Below are positions 43,129-50,906 of a stretch of DNA of 64,000 bases, piece after piece. Source of the DNA: Fen-1058 sp964398185 (GTDB taxonomy: Bacteria > Chloroflexota > Anaerolineae > Fen-1058). The notes under the pieces were generated by a model, which was not told the origin of the DNA, made no database searches, and saw only the letters and a program-made list of their open reading frames with translations. The stretch lies in assembly GCA_964398185.1 (NCBI GenBank), contig CAYNML010000027.1:1-64000 (forward strand), in the 5' to 3' direction. Both the position numbers and the translations under genes were made by a program. Numbering within the stretch: the first letter of the stretch is position 1; each line of letters begins with the position of its first letter.

Positions 43129-44613
43129 ATGAACGTCGTCTTGATTTCCACTTACGAACTCGGTCATCAGCCGTTTGGTCTCACGTCAGCCGCCGCATGG
43201 TTGAAGCGCGAAGGCGCCGACGTGGTGCTGCAGGATGCGGCCGTGCAGCATCTGGATAAAGAGGCGCTCGCCCAGGCGGATCTCATCGGTTATTACGTGC
43301 CGATGCACACGGCCACGCGCATCGCCGCGCAGTTCATTCCCACCATCAAGGCGCACAATCCGCGCGCGCACGTGGTGTGCTTTGGCCTGTATGCACCGGT
43401 GAATGAAACATATCTGCGCAAGCTCGGCGTCGATACGATCCTCGGCGGCGAGTTTGAAGAGGGCCTGGCGGCGTTGTACAGACGCATTGAACCGTCAGTG
43501 CGAGGAGCGCTTCCCGGCGACGAAGCAATCTCGCCAAGCAAGCAGGAGATTGCTTCGCGTACAGCGCTCGCACTGACGCCCGATCAAGTGGAACCGATCA
43601 TCTCCCTCGCCCGGCAGGAATTCATCCTGCCCGATCGGCGCACGCTGCCCCATCTGAGCAAGTACGCGCATCTGGTGCGTGTCGATGGGCAGTGCCCCCG
43701 CGTGGGCGGTTACACCGAGGCAAGCCGCGGCTGCAAGCATCACTGCCGCCACTGCCCGGTAGTGCCAATCTATGGCGGGCAGTTCCGTTTGGTGCAGAGC
43801 GAGATCGTGATTGAAGACATCGAGCAGCAGGTGAATGCCGGGGCGGGACACATCACCTTTGGCGACCCCGATTTCTTCAACGGGCCGGGGCACGTCATCC
43901 CCATCGTCGAGAAGCTGCACCAGCTGTGGCCGCACCTCACCTACGATGTCACGATCAAGATCGAACACCTGTTGAAACATCAACGCTGGCTGCCGTTATT
44001 GCGTGACACGGGCTGTATGTTCATCACCAGTGCGGTTGAGTCGATCGACGATGAGGCGCTGAACATTCTCGCCAAAGGGCACACGCGCGCCGACTTCTTC
44101 AAGACCGTCGAACTATTCAAGTCGATCGGGCTGGTGCTGCAGCCGACGTTCGTGGCCTTCCATCCATGGATGACGCTGCCGGGTTATCTTGATTTGCTGG
44201 AAACCATGGCGCGGCTTGATCTGGTGGAAAACGTGGCGTCGATTCAGCTGGCCGTGCGGCTGCTGATCCCGGCGGGCTCGCTGCTGCTCGATCGGGCTGA
44301 TATCCGATCGCGTGTGGGTGAGTTCGACGAAGCGGCGCTGGTCTATCCGTGGGCGCACCCTGATCCGCGCGTTGATCAGTTATGCGAGACGCTGCTGACC
44401 ATCATCAAGGACGGTCAGGAGAAAGAGCAGTCGCGCAGTCAGATCTTCGATCGGGTGTGGGAGGCTGCACACATCGCAGCGGCCGCAGGTGAGGCCGCCG
44501 GCGCAACGCGCGCCCTGCCGGATTATGCGCGCCAGCCGGCGCCGCACCTCAGCGAGAACTGGTATTGCTGAGCAGAACCGTTAACCGAGCAGGTCGCTTG
44601 GGACTGGGTGTGA
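43129..44613 (+). CDS. B12-binding radical SAM selenoprotein with CUAEP tail (UGA at 44569 read as Sec)
   Basis: 494 aa if the in-frame UGA at 44569-44571 is read as selenocysteine (Sec481). Residues 1-120 look like a B12-binding Rossmann domain (STYELGHQPFGLTSAAAWL). The radical-SAM cluster is C202-x3-C206-x2-C209 in GCKHHCRHCP. After Cys480 the frame reads UGA-Ala-Glu-Pro and goes on for ten more codons to TGA at 44611. That stop lies 7 nt before the ATPase ATG, a tighter operon fit than a stop at 44571. I recall a radical-SAM family named for a CUAEP/CCAEP C-terminus, which this matches. A SECIS-like hairpin follows. An 86-bp palindromic repeat encodes residues around 122-150 between the domains. 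The substrate is unknown; the gene sits inside an amino-acid ABC operon. Confidence 0.88.
43493..43578. repeat. CGTCA(G/T)TGCGAG palindromic element inside a coding sequence, copy 2
   Basis: Ends CGTCAGTGCGAG / CTCGCACTGACG and inner arms GAAGCAATCTC / GAGATTGCTTC match the intergenic element at 20398. Here it is read in frame as part of the radical-SAM protein, between its B12 and SAM domains. Confidence 0.85.
44569..44601 (+). promoter_or_regulatory. Putative bacterial SECIS element after the UGA
   Basis: CCGAGC-AGGUC-GCUUGG (44585-44601): a 6-bp stem and a loop containing GGU, the SelB-recognition feature of bacterial SECIS elements such as E. coli fdhF (loop AGGUCU). The loop GG is at position 24-25 counted from the U of UGA; in fdhF the key G-U is at 23-24. 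It lies wholly within the extended coding sequence. Confidence 0.78.
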
Positions 44614-44620
44614 GGGGGAC

Positions 44621-45367
44621 ATGGAACAACAACCGCAAGACATGATTGTGATCAAGAATCTCTTCAAGTGGTTCGGCGCGTTCTGCGCGGTGAAGGATGT
44701 GAGCTTTACCGTGGCGCGCAGCAAGACGCTGGTCGTCATCGGGCCGAGCGGCTCCGGCAAGTCTACGGTGCTGCGCTGCATCAACCATCTGGAAACGCCC
44801 ACCAGCGGCGAGATCTGGGTCGACGGGATGCGCGTGACGAACAAGAGCAAAAGCATCAACGCCGTGCGCACCGAGGTGGGCATGGTCTTTCAGCAGTTCA
44901 ACCTGTTCCCGCACTTGACGGCGCTGGACAACATCGTGCTGGCGCAGCGCGTGGTGCGTCAGCGCAGCGTGGAAGAAGCGCGGCAGATCGGGCGCGAGCA
45001 GTTGGAGCGCGTGGGCATTCCCGAAAAGGCCGATCAGTATCCGGGGCAGCTCTCCGGCGGGCAGCAGCAGCGCATGGCCATCGCGCGGGCGCTGGCGATG
45101 AATCCCAAGATCATGCTGTTCGATGAGCCGACCAGCGCGCTCGATCCGGAGATGATCAAAGAAGTGCTGGACGTGATGCAGGAACTGGCCAAGAGCGGCA
45201 TGACGATGGTGGTGGTGACGCATGAGATGGGCTTTGCGCGCAATGCCGCCGACGAAGTGATCTTCATGGATGCCGGCGCCATCGTGGAACGCAACACACC
45301 CGATGGCTTTTTCCTGAATCCGCAGGAAGAGCGCAGCCAGCTGTTCTTGAGCCAGATTTTGCGATAG
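44621..45367 (+). CDS. Amino-acid ABC transporter ATPase (GlnQ/HisP type)
   Basis: 248 aa. Walker A GPSGSGKST, Q-loop VFQQFNLFPH, signature LSGGQQQR, Walker B IMLFDEPTSALDPE, and H-loop VVTHEMGFARNAADEVIFMD, the typical sequence of polar-amino-acid importers. TGAGGGGG lies upstream of the ATG. It energises the permease at 42204 and the double binding protein at 40414. A strong palindromic terminator follows. Confidence 0.95.
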   Translation: MEQQPQDMIVIKNLFKWFGAFCAVKDVSFTVARSKTLVVIGPSGSGKSTVLRCINHLETPTSGEIWVDGMRVTNKSKSINAVRTEVGMVFQQFNLFPHLTALDNIVLAQRVVRQRSVEEARQIGREQLERVGIPEKADQYPGQLSGGQQQRMAIARALAMNPKIMLFDEPTSALDPEMIKEVLDVMQELAKSGMTMVVVTHEMGFARNAADEVIFMDAGAIVERNTPDGFFLNPQEERSQLFLSQILR

Positions 45368-45383
45368 CGACGTGGTGTGAGCT

Positions 45384-45416
45384 AAACCTGGCAGGTCTCT
45401 GAGACCTGCCAGGTTT
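45384..45416. terminator. AAACCTGGCAGGTCTC palindrome ending the ABC operon
   Basis: A perfect 16-bp inverted repeat with a 1-nt centre. The arms carry the ACCT-GCC-AGGT core of the inverted-repeat family at 24872 and 48211, so a mobile repeat is probably serving as terminator. A related copy is at 58333. Confidence 0.75.
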
Positions 45417-45478
45417 TCGTTTGCCACTTGCCGGCGGGTGTATACTGAAGTTGAACCTTTGTACAGGAGTCAGGTTGC

Positions 45479-46447
45479 ATGGGTATTCCTCTGGACTGGT
45501 TGTTGAGCAGTTCACCCTGGGGGCAGTACCGCACCCGCTTGGATCTACTCGGCGAAACAGAACGCAGCAAGGATGTGAAGGCTGCGCGGCAGGCCATGCT
45601 TGATCATCCGCAGGTGCAGGCGTTGGTGAGCGAGCTGCGTGACTGGCCCGGCCCGCCGCTCACTCGCCACAACGACGCGCGTCATCTCTTGCACAAGCTG
45701 GTTTTTATCAGCGATCTAGGACTGCGCGCAACGGATCCCGGCGTGGAGCAGATCGTCGATCGGGTGTTGGATCACCAATCGGCTGAGGGCGCGTTTCAGC
45801 TGAAGGTCAATATCCCGACGCATTTTGGCGGCACGGGCCAGGATCAACTGGCGTGGATGCTGTGTGACACGCCATCGATTGTGTATGCACTGGTGAAACT
45901 CGGCGTGAAGGATCGGCGTGTGAAAGCGGCGGCGAAATACCTCGCCGGTTTGATTCGCGACAACGGCTGGCCGTGCGCGGCCACGCCGGAGCTGGGCAAG
46001 TTCCACGGGCCGGGCCGCCGCAGCGATCCGTGCCCGTATGCGAATTTGATCACGCTCAAAGCGCTGGCGCAATTCGCGGAGTGGCATGACAGTGACGTGT
46101 GTCATCGCGGTGCGGAGACATTGTTGAGTCTGTGGCAGCAGCGCAAGGAGCAACGCCCGTACCTGTTTGGCATGGGCACTGACTTCGCCAGGCTCAAAGC
46201 GCCGCTGATCTGGTACGACCTGCTGCACGTGACGGAAGTGCTGACGCAGTTTGAATGGCTGCGCCGCGACAAGCGTGTGAGCGAGATGGTGTCGATTGTG
46301 AAAGCGAAGGCCGATGATCAAGGCCGCTTTACGCCGGAATCGATCTGGCAGGCGTGGCGCGAATGGGACTTCGGGCAGAAGCGCGCCCCGTCGGCGTGGC
46401 TGACGTTGATCACACAGCGGATGTTGCAACGAGGGCATTCTGACTGA
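45479..46447 (+). CDS. Alpha/alpha-toroid protein, prenyltransferase/squalene-cyclase-like repeats
   Basis: 322 aa with CAGGAG upstream of the ATG and a TATACT box at 45441. It has repeated helix pairs with DQLAWMLCDTPSIVYALVKLGVKDRRVKAAAKYLAGL and DNGWPCAATPEL, resembling the QW-type repeats of terpene cyclases and protein prenyltransferases. The acidic DXDD catalytic motif of cyclases is not visible, so it may be a non-enzymatic relative. The Cys residues in GWPCA and SDPCPYAN could bind metal. Confidence 0.65.
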   Translation: MGIPLDWLLSSSPWGQYRTRLDLLGETERSKDVKAARQAMLDHPQVQALVSELRDWPGPPLTRHNDARHLLHKLVFISDLGLRATDPGVEQIVDRVLDHQSAEGAFQLKVNIPTHFGGTGQDQLAWMLCDTPSIVYALVKLGVKDRRVKAAAKYLAGLIRDNGWPCAATPELGKFHGPGRRSDPCPYANLITLKALAQFAEWHDSDVCHRGAETLLSLWQQRKEQRPYLFGMGTDFARLKAPLIWYDLLHVTEVLTQFEWLRRDKRVSEMVSIVKAKADDQGRFTPESIWQAWREWDFGQKRAPSAWLTLITQRMLQRGHSD

Positions 46448-46459
46448 AAGGAGGCAAGC

Positions 46460-46750
46460 ATGCACACCTACATCGTGTTGATGAAGTTGACCGATCAAGG
46501 CATTCGCGCGGTGAAGGACGTCCCCGATCGGATTGAGGCGGGCATCAGGAGCCTGGAAGCGTTGGACGGCAAAGTGGCCGGGTTCTATGCCACGTTGGGC
46601 GAGTATGACTACGTCGCTTGTGTGGAGGCGCCAAACGAAGCGGTGGTCATGCGTTTCCTGTTGGCGTTCGGCGCCGCGGGCGATGTGCGCACGACGACGA
46701 TGAAGGCCCTCGCGCGCGCCGAGTTCGAGGAGATCGCGCGGAAGTTGTAA
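46460..46750 (+). CDS. GYD-domain protein
   Basis: 96 aa, with AAGGAGG before the ATG. The sequence YIVLMKLTDQGIRAVKDVPDRIEAG, then GEYDYVACVEAPNEAVVMRFLLAFGAAGDVRTTTMKAL, matches the GYD domain (named for its Gly-Tyr/Glu-Tyr-Asp motif), a small ferredoxin-like fold of unknown function. It is 12 nt downstream of the toroid gene and likely in its operon. Confidence 0.88.
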   Translation: MHTYIVLMKLTDQGIRAVKDVPDRIEAGIRSLEALDGKVAGFYATLGEYDYVACVEAPNEAVVMRFLLAFGAAGDVRTTTMKALARAEFEEIARKL

Positions 46751-46832
46751 CACCTGCGCCCGGCGGAATGTGGTATGCGGACGCATCGATCGCGCGTGGT
46801 GACCGCCGCGCGCGATCAGGTTGAGGCGCGAC

Positions 46833-47702
46833 ATGAAGGGCAAATCCATTCTTGAAGTCCTCATCGTCTTTGGGTTGACATCCCTGCTGTCGTGGTGGCT
46901 CGGCGCGCAGCTGCAATCATCGGATTTTGAATTGCGCCGCTGGCTGGGCGGCTTCATCTTTATTGCGATCTCGCTGATCATCATGGCGTTGACGCGGCGG
47001 CCGTGGCGCGAGTATGGCTTAACGCTGAAGGACTGGCGCTTGAGTTTTGACATCGGCATGACGGGCTACGTGGCGCGCTTCATTCCGGTCGGCGCGGTGT
47101 TCGCGGTGATCCTGCTCGGCATGAGTTATCTAACGTGGCTGGGCGGCGCGATCGTTTTTGTGGCAGAGATCGCCGGCATCTGGCTGCTGCTGACGATGCT
47201 CAGGCGGCAGGATGCGAAAGATCCGTCGGGCGATGTGCGCCGATCGAAGGTGAAGCACAACGTCATCCTGCTTGGCGGCCTGTTGCTGCTCCCGATCGCG
47301 CTGAGCATCTTCACCGGCCGCGCGGTGCTGTTGATCACCTCGACCGTGCTATGGCAGTTGATCGTGTCGGGCTTCGGGGAGGAGATCCGCTATCGGGGGT
47401 ATTACCAATCGCGCGTGAATCAGGAGTTCGGCAGGCCGTATCAGCTCATGGGCATTCACTTCGGGCCGGGCTTGATCGTCTCGTCGATCTTGTTTGGACT
47501 GTCGCACGCGTTCAACACGTTCAATCCGCTGATCGGTCAATACGATCTGGCGTGGCCGTGGGCGCTGTTCACGCTGGCGGGCGGTTTCTTCTTCGGCCTG
47601 CTGCGCGAGAAGACCGACGACGTGATCGCGTGCACCATCGCGCACGGCGGACTCGACGCGGTAGGTGAGGGATTGGCGATCGTGATGGGGTTGACGTTGT
47701 GA
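46833..47702 (+). CDS. CPBP-family intramembrane glutamic endopeptidase-like protein
   Basis: 289 aa from the ATG at 46833 with GAGG upstream. About eight membrane helices. The CPBP/Abi motifs are GFGEEIRYRGYYQSR (EExxxR), FGLSHAFNTFNP, and a late HGGLDA. Members include CAAX-type proteases and bacteriocin self-immunity proteins; no bacteriocin gene is near. Substrate unknown. Confidence 0.85.
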   Translation: MKGKSILEVLIVFGLTSLLSWWLGAQLQSSDFELRRWLGGFIFIAISLIIMALTRRPWREYGLTLKDWRLSFDIGMTGYVARFIPVGAVFAVILLGMSYLTWLGGAIVFVAEIAGIWLLLTMLRRQDAKDPSGDVRRSKVKHNVILLGGLLLLPIALSIFTGRAVLLITSTVLWQLIVSGFGEEIRYRGYYQSRVNQEFGRPYQLMGIHFGPGLIVSSILFGLSHAFNTFNPLIGQYDLAWPWALFTLAGGFFFGLLREKTDDVIACTIAHGGLDAVGEGLAIVMGLTL

Positions 47703-47713
47703 CAGAATCCTGG

Positions 47714-47774
47714 CCGCGAATTCACGCGAATGAACGCGAATCTTACATTCGCGCAGATTGGCGTTTATTCGCGG
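47714..47774. repeat. CCGCGAATTCACGCGAAT palindromic repeat at GNAT 3' end
   Basis: CCGCGAAT-n-ACGCGAAT blocks face ATTCGCG-n-TTATTCGCGG. It encodes the last residues and stop TAA of the minus-strand GNAT gene. Similar blocks flank the palindrome at 23061. Confidence 0.6.
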
Positions 47775-48205
47775 CGGATCAAGATCATCTCTTCGTCATC
47801 CTCACCCTTGAATGTGAAGCCGCACTTCTCCAACACGCGGATCGAGGCCACGTTGTGCTTGACCACATGCGCATAAAGCGGGCGCGCTGTGATCTGTTCC
47901 AGAAACAGCGACAGCGCCTGCGTAGCGATGCCCTTGCCCCAGAACTCGCGGCCCAGCCAGTAGCCCACTTCACGCTCCTCGTCATGCTCCCAACTCACGA
48001 TGTTGCCCGCCACCTGATCGCCGTAGAGGATGGTCTTGTGGATGTTGCTTGCGTTGGGCAGATTCTTAGCCCAGTGCGCCATAAAGGCGTCTCGATCGCG
48101 GGCAGGAAATCCGGCCATCTCGTTGGCGATTGGATCACGTTGCTGCTCGAAGAAGATGGGGAGATCGCTGGCGATGATGTTGCGCAAGAGAACGGTGTTG
48201 GGCAT
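47765..48205 (-). CDS. GNAT N-acetyltransferase
   Basis: 146 aa. The acetyl-CoA-binding core is well kept: VGYWLGREFWGKGIATQALSLFLEQI, then NVASIRVLEKCGFTFKGE, the RimJ/RimL type. It starts LLRNIIASDLPIFFEQQRDP. A five-unit repeat array begins just upstream of the gene at 48211, and the 3' end is inside a second repeat. Substrate unknown. Confidence 0.87.
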   Translation of the reverse strand: MPNTVLLRNIIASDLPIFFEQQRDPIANEMAGFPARDRDAFMAHWAKNLPNASNIHKTILYGDQVAGNIVSWEHDEEREVGYWLGREFWGKGIATQALSLFLEQITARPLYAHVVKHNVASIRVLEKCGFTFKGEDDEEMILIRRE

Positions 48206-48210
48206 GGTCA

Positions 48211-48776
48211 GACCTCGGAGGTTTTGATCGGCCTGATAGCCGTACCTGATTATCGATCAGATCGATCATCTTGTCACGCTTGCCAGTCTGTGAAAACCTC
48301 CGAGGTCTACACTGTCGCACTCGCCAAGACCTCGGAGGTTTTGATCGACCGGGTAGCCTTGTCTGATTATCAACCAGATCGATGATCTTGTCACGCCGGC
48401 CAATCCATGAAAACCTCCGAGGTCTGCGTCGTCACGCCTGCCAAGACCTCGGAGGTTTTGATCGACCGGGTAGCCTTGTCTGATTATCAACCAGATCGAT
48501 GATCTTGTCACGCCGGCCAATCCATGAAAACCTCCGAGGTCTGCGTCGTCACGCCTGCCAAGACCTCGGAGGTTTTGATCGACCGGGTAGCCTTGTCTGA
48601 TTATCAACCAGATCGATGATCTTGTCACGCCGGCCAATCCATGAAAACCTCCGAGGTCTGCGTCGTCACGCCTGCCAAGACCTCGGAGGTTTTGATCGAC
48701 CGGGTAGCCTTGTCTGATTATCAACCAGATCGATGATCTTGTCACGCCAGTCAATCCATAAAAACCTCCGAGGTCT
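48211..48776. repeat. Five-unit array of AGACCT inverted-repeat elements (117-bp period)
   Basis: Units at 48211, 48327, 48444, 48561 and 48678, each 98-99 bp with perfect 16-bp ends AGACCTCGGAGGTTTT / AAAACCTCCGAGGTCT, separated by 18-bp linkers. Units 2-4 look identical; units 1 and 5 have diverged. It fills the 620-bp gap between two minus-strand genes. A solitary relative is at 24872. No gene is supported within it. Confidence 0.92.
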
Positions 48777-48826
48777 TTTCACCTTCCCCTTGCCATCAGG
48801 TGTATACTGAAATTGGAGGGTGATCG

Positions 48827-49795
48827 TCACCACCACGCCCGCTTGAGGCGATGCCGTTCGTCGAGGCGCTGCAAGCCGATTTGCTGTGCGTACTCGATGG
48901 CGCTCTGAAATTCGTCAAGTGTGATACGGCGATTGAGCTCAGGATATTTCGTGAAGGAGACTTTGTTCGAGGGGTAATACTGCGCCATGAGGTTGATGTA
49001 GGTATCCAGTGACACTTCTTCCGCCAGAAAGCGCAGGATCGTTTTCGTATCATCGAGGCAGCCGGGCATGACCAGATGGCGCACCAACACGCCGCGCAGC
49101 GCGATGCCGCACTCATCGAACTTCAGCGCGCCGACCTGCCGATGCATCTCTTTGATCGCGTGCCGCGCGGCCTCAGGATAATCTTTGGCCTTCAGATATT
49201 TCAGGGAAAGTTGCTCGTCCCAGAATTTGAAATCTGGCATGTAGATGTCGATCACACCGTCGAGCAGACGCAGGCTTGCGGCGGAATCATACGCGGAGGT
49301 GTTGTACACGATCGGCAATCTCAAGCCTTGTTCGACGGCGCTGACCAGCGCCTCCAGCACCTGCGGCACCACGTGCTCGGGCGTGACGAAGTTAATGTTG
49401 TGACAGCCGCTGGCCTGCAGGCGCAGCATCATCGCGGCGAGTTGTTGCGGTGACGTGGTCGCGCCCTCGCCGAGTTGGCTGGTCTCGAAGTTCTGGCAGA
49501 AGACGCAGCGCAGGTTGCACCACGCGAAGAAGATCGTGCCGCTGCCGTGCCAGCCGCGCAGGCAGTCTTCCTCGCCATGATGGGCGAAATGGCTGCTGGT
49601 CACCGCGTAACGTCCGGTCTGGCAGGCGGCCTTGCGATCGGACAGTCGATCGACGCCGCAGTTACGCGGGCAGAGGCGGCACGCGGCGAGCAGATCGATC
49701 GCCTGCTGGGCGCGGCGCTGCAGCTCGCCCGATCGATACAGCGCCAGATAGGCCGGCTCGAATTCGCGGGCGGGGATGAAGAATCGATCGGACAT
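48827..49795 (-). CDS. Radical SAM protein, PflX/COG1313 type
   Basis: 322 aa from the ATG at 49795. The radical-SAM cluster is CNLRCVFCQNFE (C-x3-C-x2-C). Upstream lies a Cys group CRLCPRNCGVDR, seen in the PflX/AmmeMemoRadiSam-like activase group. Further blocks: TPEHVVPQVLEAL, YNTSAYDS, DGVIDIYMPDFKFWD, VRHLVMPGCLDDT. The family resembles pyruvate-formate-lyase activating enzymes, but its target is unknown. No glycyl-radical enzyme gene is nearby. Confidence 0.9.
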   Translation of the reverse strand: MSDRFFIPAREFEPAYLALYRSGELQRRAQQAIDLLAACRLCPRNCGVDRLSDRKAACQTGRYAVTSSHFAHHGEEDCLRGWHGSGTIFFAWCNLRCVFCQNFETSQLGEGATTSPQQLAAMMLRLQASGCHNINFVTPEHVVPQVLEALVSAVEQGLRLPIVYNTSAYDSAASLRLLDGVIDIYMPDFKFWDEQLSLKYLKAKDYPEAARHAIKEMHRQVGALKFDECGIALRGVLVRHLVMPGCLDDTKTILRFLAEEVSLDTYINLMAQYYPSNKVSFTKYPELNRRITLDEFQSAIEYAQQIGLQRLDERHRLKRAWW

Positions 49796-49845
49796 CGTAG
49801 CCTCTACGACTATTGTATCTCGCTTGTCAACGAGAGAGGTACCAG

Positions 49846-50208
49846 ATGAAACCCAGGATCGATGGAACATCCTTCGGCTCGATCACCATCGCTCATGAAG
49901 AATATGCGCATGACGTGATCATCCGGCTGAATGGCGAGGTCGAGAAGCGCAAGAAGAAACTGTCCAAAGCGCTGTATGGCACGTCGCACATTGTGTCGCT
50001 GGCTGAAGCGCAATACGTCTACCAGCCGGGCGCGCAGCGCTTGATCGTCGGCAGCGGGCAGGGAGGCAATGTCACACTGTCGGATGAGGCCAAGACTTTC
50101 TTCAAGCAAATGCAGTGTGAGGTGCAGCTGCTGCCTACACCCAACGCTATCCGCGCCTGGAATGAGGCCGAGGGTGCCGTGCTTGGCCTGTTTCACGTGA
50201 CGTGTTGA
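49846..50208 (+). CDS. Mth938-like domain protein, paralogue 1
   Basis: 120 aa from the ATG at 49846 with GAGAGGTACC upstream. MKPRIDGTSFGSITI, HDVIIRLNGEVEKRKKKLSKA, EAQYVYQPGAQRLIVGSGQ and FFKQMQCEVQLLPTPNAIRAWNEAEGAVLGLFHVTC match the Mth938/NDUFAF3 (DUF498) fold. The role in bacteria is unknown. A second, clearly related copy follows at 50471, separated by a palindromic repeat. Confidence 0.9.
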   Translation: MKPRIDGTSFGSITIAHEEYAHDVIIRLNGEVEKRKKKLSKALYGTSHIVSLAEAQYVYQPGAQRLIVGSGQGGNVTLSDEAKTFFKQMQCEVQLLPTPNAIRAWNEAEGAVLGLFHVTC

Positions 50209-50224
50209 ACCGCAAGTGAATCGT

Positions 50225-50397
50225 CGTCATTGCGAGCGTTTTTTGCGAAGCAATCTCCTTGCCATTCAGCAGACAAGGCCATCATGTCGATGATTGCTTC
50301 GTCGCATCCTTCGACTGCGCCGCGAACTGATGCGGCTCCGCTCACGCCGTGCCCGCGAAGCGGCGGCGCGCCAGGCAGGATGCTCCTCGCAATGACG
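50225..50397. repeat. CGTCATTGCGAG palindromic element, copy 3 (expanded)
   Basis: The same ends as the element at 20398 (CGTCATTGCGAG ... CTCGCAATGACG) but about 173 bp long. The extra GC-rich segment begins after GATTGCTTCGTCGC. It lies between the two Mth938 paralogues. Confidence 0.8.
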
Positions 50398-50413
50398 TTT
50401 GACGGCCAGCATA

Positions 50414-50441
50414 TTGCTTTTCGCCAAAACGGGCATATACT
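50414..50441 (+). promoter_or_regulatory. Promoter of the second Mth938 gene
   Basis: TTGCTT at 50414-50419, a 16-bp spacer and TATACT at 50436-50441. The box is in a TATACTGAA-x-TTGG context that recurs at 45441 and 48803. Confidence 0.5.
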
Positions 50442-50470
50442 GAATTTGGCGAAATCTGCCGAGGTGGACG

Positions 50471-50833
50471 ATGAAACCCAGAATTGATCGAGTCGGCATT
50501 GGGCTGATCACCATCGCGGGCCGCGATTTCGATCACGACGTGATCATCCGGCTGAACGGCGTGGCGGAGAAACGGAAGAAAGAACTCTCGCCGTTGGTCG
50601 ACGGGACCGCGCACCGGATTGCGCTGGCCGAGGCGCAGCACATCTACGAACCGGGCGCGCGCTGGTTAATCGTCGGTACGGGGCAAGCCGAGCACGTTGA
50701 TCTATCCGACGAAGCCGCGGACTTCTTCAAGCAGCAGCAGTGTCAGGTGCAGTGTCTGCCGACTGCGAAAGCTGCCCGGGCGTGGAACAACGCTGACGGC
50801 GCCGTGATAGCGTTCTTTCATGTCATGTGCTGA
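50471..50833 (+). CDS. Mth938-like domain protein, paralogue 2
   Basis: 120 aa, the same length as the neighbour at 49846 and about half identical. MKPRIDRVGIGLITIAGRDFDHDVIIRLNGVAEKRKKELS starts it and AARAWNNADGAVIAFFHVMC ends it. It has its own promoter at 50414. Tandem paralogues suggest a local duplication; they may form a heterodimer, but that is inference. Confidence 0.9.
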   Translation: MKPRIDRVGIGLITIAGRDFDHDVIIRLNGVAEKRKKELSPLVDGTAHRIALAEAQHIYEPGARWLIVGTGQAEHVDLSDEAADFFKQQQCQVQCLPTAKAARAWNNADGAVIAFFHVMC

Positions 50834-50906
50834 AGACGAGACCAGCGCCGACGAGATCATCAAGTCGATCGAGTCGCGCGGGAAATAATCAAGGAGCGTT
50901 GTGCTC

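Noticed and set aside
48266..48754. A 162-aa minus-strand open frame with a 39-residue periodic sequence
   Set aside because: The period equals the 117-bp DNA repeat (3 x 39), and the unit is a palindromic element with linkers. The open frame is a by-product; no ribosome site or homologous solitary gene is seen at 24872.
48211..48776. Possible CRISPR array because of regular spacing
   Set aside because: The segments between the repeats are the same 18-bp linker, not variable spacers, the units are 99 bp with inverted ends, and no cas gene is present.
50206..50208. TGA after Cys at the end of the first Mth938 gene as a possible selenocysteine codon
   Set aside because: The frame beyond it runs into a palindromic repeat with no conserved tail. 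Mth938 proteins commonly end in a Phe-His-x-x-Cys tail as far as I recall, and no GGU-loop hairpin follows.
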